Part shown: one piece after another, positions 1-5,030 of the stretch
Numbering within the stretch: the first letter of the stretch is position 1
Layout of the letters: each line of letters opens with the position of its first letter
NCBI GenBank assembly: GCA_002440805.1
Contig: DJVD01000178.1
Coordinates: 6,433 to 11,503, forward strand
DNA from: Chloroflexi bacterium UBA6265
Lineage (GTDB): Bacteria; Chloroflexota; Chloroflexia; Thermomicrobiales; UBA6265
Direction: 5' to 3'
Length of the DNA: 5,071 nucleotides
Position numbers and translations under genes: made by a program
The notes under the pieces: model-generated
Seen by the model: the letters and a program-made list of their open reading frames with translations, nothing else
What the model was told of the DNA's origin: nothing
Databases searched by the model: none

Positions 1-107
1 GCGCGGAGTTGGTTGATCATCGCCTCTCCGTGATTCAACCGGGTCTCGAGATCCTCCAGCGTCGAACGCCGGGCGGTGGCAACGTTGTTGGAAGAAATGA
101 TTCGCAT
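1..107 (-). CDS. Partial CDS, N-terminal 35 residues of an unrecognised protein
   Basis: The reading frame starts at an ATG at 107 and leaves the window at base 1 without a stop. The product begins MRIISSNNVATARRST and continues with a charged, probably helical stretch (LEDLETRLNHGE). An AAAGGA ribosome site lies at 115-120, seven bases before the ATG, which supports the start. The gene follows the Rad52-like gene on the same strand with a gap of 17 bases, so the two are probably cotranscribed from the SOS-type promoter at 750-778. No family is recognisable from so short a piece. Function is unknown; a DNA-repair or accessory role is only inferred from the operon. Confidence 0.6.
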   Translation of the reverse strand, partial: MRIISSNNVATARRSTLEDLETRLNHGEAMINQLR

Positions 108-124
108 TTGAGCGTCCTTTCGTT

Positions 125-697
125 CTAGGAAGCGCGCTGGGCGGCTGGTCGGCGAGCCTCAAGCAGGTCGATGATGCCGCTTGCCTGGCGTTTGTTCATG
201 TTCGAGAAATCAACACCCACCTGCTGCAGGATCAAGGAATTGAGTTCATCTGGTTGCATCTGCATCTCTGCTGCCAGCCGCTGGATGCGCGACTTTTGCG
301 GAGCCGTAGCCAGGAAGCTGCTCGATTGGGACATCGGCTGCGGTGCGGCCTGCCGGAAAGGGGTCTCCGGTTCGTCATCCTCGTGTTCAATGGAGCCCGG
401 GGTGCCGTAACCGAGTGCTGTCAGCGCACGGCCGATCGCCTTGGTCTCCGCCTTCTCAATGTAGTTTTCGAATGCCGCTGCGGTCTCGCTGCCCCAACCG
501 GTGGAGCTGCCACCGCTGGGAAGGACAACGCTTGCGCGCATGATCGCGCGGCCATCAGCGTGCGATACCAGCTCAGTAGCGATTACGGCCTCCGGGAATT
601 CGCTTCGCATCCAGGCGATGCGATGTTTCACTTCGAGGTAATCCTGGCCCTTTACCTTGCTGATGAACTGATTGGGGTCGAATGGTTGCTGTGCCAT
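125..697 (-). CDS. Rad52-like single-strand DNA annealing protein (190 aa)
   Basis: Residues 14-98 look like the core of the Rad52/DdrA-type annealing fold. There is a beta-rich stretch (AIMRASVVLP, 51-60), then a glycine turn (STGWGSE, 65-71), then a helix EKAETKAIGRALTALGYGT (81-99) that matches the family pattern of a lysine/alanine-rich helix ending in a glycine motif. An acidic and glutamine-rich linker (about 102-133) leads to a small helical C-terminal domain (136-181) of the kind often fused to phage and bacterial Rad52-like proteins. Such proteins bind single-stranded DNA and anneal complementary strands in recombination and repair. The ATG at 697 is chosen because AAGGAG (707-712) sits nine bases upstream. 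A longer frame to a TTG at 778 would begin on the -35 hexamer. The promoter carries two SOS boxes, so damage induction is likely. The family call is from remembered pattern and the exact subfamily is uncertain. Confidence 0.65.
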   Translation of the reverse strand: MAQQPFDPNQFISKVKGQDYLEVKHRIAWMRSEFPEAVIATELVSHADGRAIMRASVVLPSGGSSTGWGSETAAAFENYIEKAETKAIGRALTALGYGTPGSIEHEDDEPETPFRQAAPQPMSQSSSFLATAPQKSRIQRLAAEMQMQPDELNSLILQQVGVDFSNMNKRQASGIIDLLEARRPAAQRAS

Positions 698-721
698 ACA
701 GTCCGTCTCCTTGTTGCATTC

Positions 722-735
722 AGAACACTTGTTCG
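722..735. promoter_or_regulatory. SOS (LexA-type) box 2, just downstream of the start site
   Basis: Read on the minus strand this is CGAACAAGTGTTCT, matching the Gram-positive LexA operator at 13 of 14 positions. It lies at about +9 to +22 from the predicted start site. Its centre is 33 bases from that of box 1, close to three helical turns, so two repressor dimers could sit on roughly the same face of the DNA. Confidence 0.7.
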
Positions 736-749
736 TATTCGTTTCTCGT

Positions 750-778
750 AGTTTAGAACACGTGTTCTCCTGTGTCAA
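750..778 (-). promoter_or_regulatory. Sigma-70-type promoter of the Rad52-like operon
   Basis: On the minus strand there is a perfect TTGACA (-35, 773-778), a spacer of exactly 17 bases, and TAAACT (-10, 750-755, 4 of 6). Transcription would start near 743, giving a leader of about 46 bases before the ATG at 697. The spacer is almost entirely occupied by an SOS-type palindrome, which fits a repressed promoter. Confidence 0.75.
755..768. promoter_or_regulatory. SOS (LexA-type) box 1, in the promoter spacer
   Basis: AGAACACGTGTTCT is a perfect 14-base palindrome. Its core GAAC-N4-GTTC matches the Gram-positive LexA operator (CGAACRNRYGTTYG) at 12 of 14 positions. It lies between the -35 and -10 hexamers of the Rad52-like gene, so a bound repressor would block RNA polymerase. 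The match is seen directly; binding by LexA is inferred. Confidence 0.7.
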
Positions 779-940
779 GCCCTATGGGATTGCTCTTTGA
801 CTGGTGGTCACCGAGTGCAGAAGCGTGAATTTCATGCGACAATACGAAGATAAAGTACTGCGCATACGTTGCCAGTGAACTGGAAATACGGCCCTGAAGG
901 TCAGGTGTCGTGTGTAGAAACAGAAAAAGTGAGGTGGCCC
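779..940 (+). other. dnaN upstream region, no clear promoter
   Basis: This is the divergent gap between the Rad52-like promoter and dnaN. TTGACT occurs at 797-802 and TAAAGT at 851-856, but no -35/-10 pair has acceptable spacing. No GAAC-N4-GTTC box is present, so dnaN does not appear to share the SOS operator except by proximity. The ribosome-site candidate for dnaN (GAGGTGG, 931-937) lies at the right end. Confidence 0.5.
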
Positions 941-2080
941 GTGAAGGTCTCTTGCCTTCAGGAACAACTTCAACGAGGGTTGAGCCGCGTAAGTCGCGCG
1001 GTGGCTACGCGTTCGACCTTGCCGGTGCTGAGCAATGTACTGCTCTCCACAGATAATGGCCGATTGCGAATTGCCGCCACCGACATGGCAGTTGGCGTCA
1101 CTACCTGGATCGATGCGTCGATCGAGGAAGAGGGTGCTCTCACTGTCGATGCACGGCTGCTCAACGAATTCGTGAACACGCTACCCGCTGGTGAAGTCTC
1201 CCTGGTATCCGATAGCGTCCGCATGTCGATTACTGTCCAATCGGGCAGGGACAAGGCCACGATCAACGGCCTTGATGCCGAGGACTTTCCGGTCCTGCCG
1301 TCGGTTTCCGGCGACGGGTTCACGGTTGATGTCAACGGCCAGCTAATGCGCGAAGCAATCACCATGGTGGAGTTCTCGGCCGCAACCGATGAAAGCCGAC
1401 CGGTGCTTGCCGGTGTGCTCACACGCTTTGACGGTAACACCATGACCCTGGCTTCGGCCGACGGTTTTCGGATGGCGGTGATCGATCAGCAACTTGAGAC
1501 GCCGGTCGAGGGTCGACACGACTTTATCGTGCCTGCTCGGGCGTACCGCGAGTTTGGTCGCATCATCGGCGATTACGACGGCACCATCCGGCTCTCCCTC
1601 ACGGCCAATCGCAGTCAGCTGGTAGCACGTGTTGGCGATACCGAATGGGTGAGCAGCCTTATTGATGGTACGTTCCCCGATGTGAAGCAGATCGTGCCGA
1701 AAGAAGTTGGTACCCGCGTGGATGTCGGTCGCGAATCACTGTTGCAGGCCGTACGCCGCAGCAGCTTTTTCGCCCGCGAAAACAATGACGTAGTGTATCT
1801 CACCATTCAGCCGGGTGCCGACGAGCTCACGCCGGGCAATGTCGAGATCTCGGCGACTGCCGCGGAGCGAGGCAATAACCAGAGCTTTGTTGATGCCAGC
1901 GTTACGGGTTCCGAAATGCGGGTGGCGTTTAACAGCCATTACCTCACCGACGTCCTGGGGGTTCTGCGATCCGGTCAGGTCATGATCGGGCTAAACGGTC
2001 CGAACGCGGCAGGCATCGTGCGATCGGGCGACAACCAGAACTGCACCCATGTAATCATGCCAATGGTTATCGGCGGCTAG
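941..2080 (+). CDS. dnaN: DNA polymerase III beta subunit (sliding clamp)
   Basis: The product is a ring-forming clamp that tethers DNA polymerase and repair proteins to DNA. The 379-residue length is normal for three clamp domains (about 1-120, 127-250, 255-379). Family landmarks are TLPVLSNVLL (26-35), RPVLAGVL (153-160), ADGFRMAV (173-180), SSLIDGTFPDV (238-248), a domain-III strand MRVAFNSHYLTDVL (326-339) and the terminal HVIMPM (370-375). The usual MPMRL-type end is here MPMVIGG, so the arginine of that motif is replaced and a short tail is added. The GTG at 941 is chosen because VKVSCLQEQL matches the usual N-terminus and GAGGTGG lies just upstream, though only about 3 bases away. A frame back to a TTG at 869 exists but would add 24 residues with no homology. 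recF follows by 14 bases, so the two probably form an operon. Confidence 0.96.
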   Translation: MKVSCLQEQLQRGLSRVSRAVATRSTLPVLSNVLLSTDNGRLRIAATDMAVGVTTWIDASIEEEGALTVDARLLNEFVNTLPAGEVSLVSDSVRMSITVQSGRDKATINGLDAEDFPVLPSVSGDGFTVDVNGQLMREAITMVEFSAATDESRPVLAGVLTRFDGNTMTLASADGFRMAVIDQQLETPVEGRHDFIVPARAYREFGRIIGDYDGTIRLSLTANRSQLVARVGDTEWVSSLIDGTFPDVKQIVPKEVGTRVDVGRESLLQAVRRSSFFARENNDVVYLTIQPGADELTPGNVEISATAAERGNNQSFVDASVTGSEMRVAFNSHYLTDVLGVLRSGQVMIGLNGPNAAGIVRSGDNQNCTHVIMPMVIGG

Positions 2081-2094
2081 GTCGCCAGCGTCGC

Positions 2095-3276
2095 ATGCAC
2101 GTCTCCCGAATCGCGCTCGACCAGTTTCGACGCTACAACAACCTCAAACTGGATGTGCCGGAAACCGGCTTGCGCATCGTAGGAAACAACGCCTCGGGCA
2201 AGACAAGCTTGCTCGAGGTGTTGTTGTTGCTTGCCACCACAAAATCGCCGCGCGTGAGTATCGAGCGGGAGTTGATCCGGTGGGAAAGCGGTGAGGAATT
2301 TGGACTGGCGCCCTATGCGCGGATAACAGCGCATGTGGTCACGTCTCATGGCGAGCACGATTTAGAACTTCGGCTCGAAGCTACTGGCGCATCGGGACTG
2401 ACGGCACGCAAGACCTGCATCGTGGATGGCAAGAATGTGCGTGCCAGCACCATGGTCGGCATCCTGAAGGTCGTGGAGTTTTCGCCCGAGGACGTCCAAT
2501 TAGTATCCGGTCCGCCCTCCGATCGGCGTCGACAGCTTGATATCCTGATTTCCCAAATCGATCGACATTACATGCAGTCCAGTAGTCGCTACGGGAAAGT
2601 GCTGGCGCAACGCAACAGTTTGCTGCGCGCATTTAGTAAGGAAGGCGTGTCGTTCCGTTCGGCTAATGCCATCGAGCAACTCCGCTTCTGGGATGAAGAA
2701 CTGGTCCAGCACGGCGCCCGCATAGTGATGGCACGATCCAACGTGGTGAAGGCCCTCGGTGAGCACATGCGAACCTGGAGTGGCGCGCTGATGAGCATCC
2801 ACACCATCGATGCCGTGTACTCACCTGGAATTCCGCGCATTGAACACGTGCTGGCACGTGACCATTCCGAGCGTGACGTTCTTCCGGCTATCCAGGAACG
2901 CTTCTCGCGGGAACTGGAAGCAGCCAGGGCGGATGACATGCGTCGAGGCACCACCACCATTGGCCCTCAGCGGGACGATATGGGGTTTCGCATCGATCAT
3001 CGCTCGCTTGCCGCTTATGGATCGCGGGGTCAACAACGGCTCGGTGTGATTGCACTCAAGCTGAGCGAGGCGGATGTGATCGAGCATCTCACCGGCGAGA
3101 AACCAGTGCTTCTTCTTGATGATGCCCTTTCGGAACTCGATCAATCCCATGCGTCGTTGCTGCTGCAAAGCGTTGGCGTGTCGGATCGCCAGTTGCTATT
3201 GACCTCAGCCCTGGAGGGTGTGCTCGATCGCGCGGAATTGGCGCATCTCGAGACGATTCATCTCGATCCAGAGTGA
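2095..3276 (+). CDS. recF: DNA replication and repair protein RecF
   Basis: RecF is a cytoplasmic SMC/ABC-type ATPase that works with RecO and RecR to load RecA on gapped DNA and to restart stalled forks. The 393 residues include Walker A GNNASGKT (30-37), the RecF motif GPQRDD (290-295, usually GPHRDD), the ABC signature YGSRGQQR (308-315), and Walker B with D-loop VLLLDDALSELD (338-349). The start MHVSRIALDQFRRY fits the family's opening pattern of a short strand followed by F-R-x-Y. There is no strong ribosome site before the ATG. With dnaN ending 14 bases upstream, translational coupling is likely. No terminator follows; a tRNA gene with its own promoter begins within about 70 bases. Confidence 0.96.
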   Translation: MHVSRIALDQFRRYNNLKLDVPETGLRIVGNNASGKTSLLEVLLLLATTKSPRVSIERELIRWESGEEFGLAPYARITAHVVTSHGEHDLELRLEATGASGLTARKTCIVDGKNVRASTMVGILKVVEFSPEDVQLVSGPPSDRRRQLDILISQIDRHYMQSSSRYGKVLAQRNSLLRAFSKEGVSFRSANAIEQLRFWDEELVQHGARIVMARSNVVKALGEHMRTWSGALMSIHTIDAVYSPGIPRIEHVLARDHSERDVLPAIQERFSRELEAARADDMRRGTTTIGPQRDDMGFRIDHRSLAAYGSRGQQRLGVIALKLSEADVIEHLTGEKPVLLLDDALSELDQSHASLLLQSVGVSDRQLLLTSALEGVLDRAELAHLETIHLDPE

Positions 3277-3294
3277 CGGCGATCTGCAAAATGC

Positions 3295-3323
3295 TTGATG
3301 CAGCAGAATGCATCGTGTACTAT
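3295..3323 (+). promoter_or_regulatory. Promoter of tRNA-Glu
   Basis: TTGATG (-35, 3295-3300) and TACTAT (-10, 3318-3323) are separated by 17 bases, each matching consensus at 4 of 6. Transcription would start near 3330, about 17 bases before the mature tRNA end, a normal length for an RNase P-processed leader. Confidence 0.6.
3297..3314. repeat. Inverted repeat in the tRNA promoter spacer
   Basis: GATGCA and TGCATC form a perfect 6-base inverted repeat around GCAGAA. It overlaps the -35 end and spacer of the tRNA promoter and follows recF by about 20 bases. It could be an operator or a weak hairpin after recF. No T-run follows, so it is not a convincing terminator. Confidence 0.4.
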
Positions 3324-3346
3324 TCACGTCGTTGCTGCGAGGGTAT

Positions 3347-3423
3347 GGCCCGTTCGTCTAGCGGCCTAGGACATCGCCCTCTCAAGGCGAAGATCAGGGG
3401 TTCGAATCCCCTACGGGCTACCA
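3347..3423 (+). tRNA. tRNA-Glu, anticodon CTC, CCA encoded
   Basis: A full cloverleaf can be drawn. The acceptor stem GGCCCGT (3347-3353) pairs with ACGGGCT (3413-3419), with a G-U at the first pair. The D-arm follows. The anticodon stem TCGCC/GGCGA (3374-3378, 3386-3390) encloses loop CTCTCAA with anticodon CTC at 3381-3383. The T-arm is AGGGG-TTCGAAT-CCCCT. The discriminator A is at 3420 and the CCA end at 3421-3423 is encoded. It decodes GAG. It has its own promoter upstream and a strong terminator six bases downstream, so it is a single-gene unit. The G-U at position 1-72 is slightly unusual but does not break the stem. Confidence 0.95.
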
Positions 3424-3428
3424 ATAGT

Positions 3429-3460
3429 AAAAGCCGGAGGCTTATGCCCCCGGCTTTTTT
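3429..3460. terminator. Rho-independent terminator after tRNA-Glu, probably bidirectional
   Basis: AAAAGCCGGAGGC (3429-3441) and GCCCCCGGCTTTT (3446-3458) form a 13-base stem with one A-C mismatch and a TTAT loop, followed by a T-run to 3460. On the minus strand the hairpin ends in CTTTT, a shorter but usable T-tract. It can therefore also stop the minus-strand RNA that starts at 3647. Confidence 0.88.
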
Positions 3461-3471
3461 GTGTTAACGAG

Positions 3472-3647
3472 ACAGTCCCGGCAGGGCCGGTGCAACAACA
3501 TGTGGGCAAGTGTCTCGATACATCGCCCCGCAACGCGTATCGAACGGTCATGCTCACCGCCAGGTTAATCGGGAAGTAAGTAAAGCCCCGCAGCGATACT
3601 CACAAATCAACAACTGGCGTGAAGGACACCAGTCCTTATGGGACTGT
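3472..3647 (-). ncRNA. Candidate structured non-coding RNA, about 176 nt, possibly 6S-like
   Basis: No credible protein gene lies here. A consensus-quality minus-strand promoter (3654-3682) predicts a start at the A at 3647. The RNA opens with ACAGTCCC, and GGGACTGT at 3479-3472 is its exact complement, so the two ends can close an 8-base stem 176 nt apart. A further closing-stem extension pairs 3632-3627 with 3492-3487 and 3636-3634 with 3485-3483. Internal stems include TCGATAC (3543-3537) with GTATCGA (3521-3515), and CGCCAG (3619-3614) with CTGGCG (3563-3558). Transcription would end at the hairpin at 3429-3460, giving a primary RNA of about 219 nt. Size, end-to-end pairing and stand-alone promoter resemble 6S RNA, which binds sigma-70 polymerase, and the segment GGTGAGCATG recalls one in E. 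coli 6S. The large central bubble is not clearly settled by hand folding, so the 6S label is a hypothesis. A different or new RNA class is possible. Confidence 0.55.
3525..3592. repeat. Short direct repeat inside the candidate ncRNA
   Basis: GCCCCGCA occurs at 3525-3532 and again at 3585-3592, exactly 60 bases apart. The match extends to 11 bases with one difference. In the RNA both copies read TGCGGGGC. They could compete for the same partner, or this may be coincidence in GC-rich DNA. Confidence 0.4.
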
Positions 3648-3653
3648 ACGTAC

Positions 3654-3682
3654 ATTCTATACGTCCGGGGGGATGATGTCAA
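3654..3682 (-). promoter_or_regulatory. Strong sigma-70 promoter of the candidate ncRNA
   Basis: On the minus strand there is a perfect TTGACA (3677-3682), a spacer of exactly 17 bases, and TAGAAT (3654-3659, 5 of 6). It is the best promoter match in the window and faces away from folD into DNA with no reading frame. Its predicted start coincides with the first base of the terminal stem of the RNA. Confidence 0.78.
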
Positions 3683-3726
3683 AGGGGTGCGTATGCAACT
3701 CTCGCCCAAACGACCCATTTGGAGAT

Positions 3727-4683
3727 CTAGTCCTCAAAATCGGGTTTGGGCAAGAACTCGGAGAAATCGGGGAGCGGGCACTGGAGCATCGAATCGAGCT
3801 CCTGGAGTGCATCCAGCGTGCCTTCCAGCTTGGCGAAACCCGCCGCCAGCACATTGCGCGCCAATACCATCGCCGTGACAGGGCCGGTTCCACCTGGAGT
3901 CGGGGTATAGGCCGATGCAATTCCCGTCAGGCTCTCTGGATCAGAATCGCCCACCAGTTTGTTGTTTTCTGCCACATTGACGCCGAAGTCGAGCACCAAC
4001 GCACCTTTCCGGATCATCTTCCCGGTAATGAGTTTGGGACTGCCCGCCGCCACACAAACGATTTCAGCGCGACGCACATGCTGCGCCAGGTTGCGCGTTT
4101 TGGTGTGGCACAGCACCACCGTGGCGTCTGCCTGGGTGAGCATGGTCGCCAGCGGCCTGCCGACCACGTTGCTACGACCGACCACCGTCACGATAGCACC
4201 GGATAGATCAACCCCGTAATACCGCAACAGCTCCATGCCTCCTGCGGGTGTGCTCGGCCGGAGGCTCGGGAGTCCCAGGTGCAGCCGTCCAGAATTCACC
4301 GGCGTGATGCCGTCGACATCTTTCAACGGGGAAACCGTTTCCAGCACCACGTGTGGATCAAGGTGAGAAGGCAGTGGCATGAGCACCAGCACGCCCGTGA
4401 TGTCGTCATCGTGATTGAGTGCACGAAGCGCAGTCCTGAGCCCACGGTTCGTGATGGCCTCATCGAGCTCGACCTTACGGTGCTCAATTCCCACCTTCTT
4501 GAAGGATCGTTCGATGGAGGATCGGTAGGCCAGCGCGGCTGGATCTTTGCCGACCAGCACCGTAGCCAGCACCGCGCCCTGGCCACGCTGCTGAATGAAG
4601 AGTTCCTTTGATGACGTGATGGTTTCCCGAAGGAGATTGGCGGGAGGAGCACCTTTGAGAATACGGGTATCGAACGTCGTCAA
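3727..4683 (-). CDS. folD: FolD-family methylene-tetrahydrofolate dehydrogenase/cyclohydrolase, with altered catalytic residues
   Basis: FolD converts 5,10-methylene-THF to 5,10-methenyl-THF with NADP and then hydrolyses it to 10-formyl-THF. The 318 residues contain KDVDGITPVNSGRL (121-134), the linker PSTPAGGMELL (143-153), the Rossmann motif GRSNVVGRP (169-177) and PGGTGPVT (263-270). By alignment to E. coli FolD, the catalytic tyrosine (Y53) and the DVDG aspartate (D124) are kept. The catalytic lysine four residues after the tyrosine is isoleucine (I57), and the glutamine before LPLP is leucine (L101, VLVLMPLP). Loss of these two should remove cyclohydrolase activity, so this may be a monofunctional dehydrogenase or a repurposed paralogue. 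The TTG start at 4683 is preferred because AGGAGG lies nine bases upstream; a 359-residue frame starts upstream of the predicted promoter. A C-terminal tail of about 30 residues is longer than usual. No terminator follows the stop. Confidence 0.88.
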   Translation of the reverse strand: MTTFDTRILKGAPPANLLRETITSSKELFIQQRGQGAVLATVLVGKDPAALAYRSSIERSFKKVGIEHRKVELDEAITNRGLRTALRALNHDDDITGVLVLMPLPSHLDPHVVLETVSPLKDVDGITPVNSGRLHLGLPSLRPSTPAGGMELLRYYGVDLSGAIVTVVGRSNVVGRPLATMLTQADATVVLCHTKTRNLAQHVRRAEIVCVAAGSPKLITGKMIRKGALVLDFGVNVAENNKLVGDSDPESLTGIASAYTPTPGGTGPVTAMVLARNVLAAGFAKLEGTLDALQELDSMLQCPLPDFSEFLPKPDFED

Positions 4684-4692
4684 GAAAGGAAT

Positions 4693-4698
4693 CCTCCT
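4693..4698 (-). promoter_or_regulatory. Ribosome binding site deciding the folD TTG start
   Basis: On the minus strand this is a perfect AGGAGG, nine bases before the TTG at 4683. No ATG or GTG with a comparable site exists nearby in the folD frame, so it fixes the start. Confidence 0.8.
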
Positions 4699-4761
4699 GG
4701 GGAATGCATCAACGCGCCGGAAAGAGACAGCGTCAACGACATTGTCCCGCGCCCAACTTGC

Positions 4762-4770
4762 AGTATACCA
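4762..4770 (-). promoter_or_regulatory. Extended -10 promoter candidate for folD
   Basis: The minus strand reads TGGTATACT: an extended -10 (TG-N) followed by TATACT (5 of 6). No -35 match lies at the proper distance, as is common for extended -10 promoters. The start would be near 4755, giving a leader of about 72 bases. It lies inside the longer 359-residue frame, which argues against that longer start. Confidence 0.5.
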
Positions 4771-4955
4771 AGCCTCCAGGGCCCCAGGGCGCGCCACGGC
4801 GAACATATCCCTGCATCCATACCCACCGGAATTTGGCCGAAATCCACACTAATGGCAGTGAAACGACACTCACCGACAGCTCGGCGTGAAACATGACAGT
4901 GGCCATGTCGGGATAGGGGAGTGATCAGCCTCTGCGGCAGTGATGCTGTTATTTC

Positions 4956-4964
4956 TGTGGATAG
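4956..4964 (-). promoter_or_regulatory. Near-consensus DnaA box
   Basis: On the minus strand this reads CTATCCACA, one mismatch from TTATCCACA. It lies 14 bases before the -35 of the promoter at 4979-5007, where DnaA could regulate that promoter. A weaker candidate, AAATCCACA (two mismatches), is at 4840-4848. Two boxes are not enough to call an origin. Confidence 0.5.
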
Positions 4965-4970
4965 TACGTA

Positions 4971-4989
4971 CACGGCTATTGACACCGTG
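4971..4989. repeat. Inverted repeat around the -35 hexamer
   Basis: CACGG (4971-4975) and CCGTG (4985-4989) form a perfect 5-base inverted repeat whose 9-base centre contains the TTGACA of the rightmost promoter. The position fits a repressor operator, but the arms are short and chance is possible. Confidence 0.3.
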
Positions 4990-5007
4990 GCAACTAACTT
5001 GTAGTAT
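4979..5007 (+). promoter_or_regulatory. Sigma-70 promoter of the gene at the right edge
   Basis: Perfect TTGACA (4979-4984), a 17-base spacer and TAGTAT (5002-5007, 4 of 6). Transcription would start near 5014, leaving a leader of about 17 bases before the GTG at 5031. With the DnaA box and the inverted repeat it forms a compact regulatory region in the 347-base gap between folD and the next gene (4684-5030). I saw nothing else definite there beyond the folD promoter and ribosome site. Confidence 0.68.
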
Positions 5008-5030
5008 CGAGAAGTCGCAAGTGAGCAGTC

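Noticed and set aside
254..751. Plus-strand 165-codon open frame
   Set aside because: It is antisense to the Rad52-like gene, has no recognisable family and no ribosome site, and runs across the SOS promoter region.
698..778. N-terminal extension of the Rad52-like protein from a TTG at 778, with four cysteines that could suggest a zinc site
   Set aside because: The TTG is the start of the -35 hexamer, both SOS boxes would lie inside the coding region, and a good ribosome site precedes the ATG at 697.
869..940. Upstream TTG start of dnaN
   Set aside because: The added 24 residues do not resemble any clamp N-terminus, while VKVSCLQEQL at 941 does.
3347..3423. tRNA-Glu as an integration site of a mobile element
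   Set aside because: No second copy of the tRNA 3' end and no integrase is present in the window.
3273..3467. Small plus-strand frame over the tRNA
   Set aside because: It reads through tRNA-Glu and its terminator; the RNA gene explains the sequence.
3704..3724. CCAAA/TTTGG inverted repeat after folD as a terminator
   Set aside because: The stem is only five pairs and no T-run follows on the minus strand.
3510..4206. Two plus-strand frames (3510-3878 and 3619-4206) over the candidate RNA and folD
   Set aside because: Both are antisense to folD for most of their length, have low-complexity or composition-driven sequence and no convincing ribosome site.
4684..4806. Longer FolD starting at 4806
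   Set aside because: The extra 41 residues do not look like FolD, the predicted extended -10 lies within them, and AGGAGG points to the TTG at 4683.
4840..4964. Replication origin
   Set aside because: Only one near-consensus and one weak DnaA box are visible, with no clear AT-rich unwinding region; reported only as a possibility.
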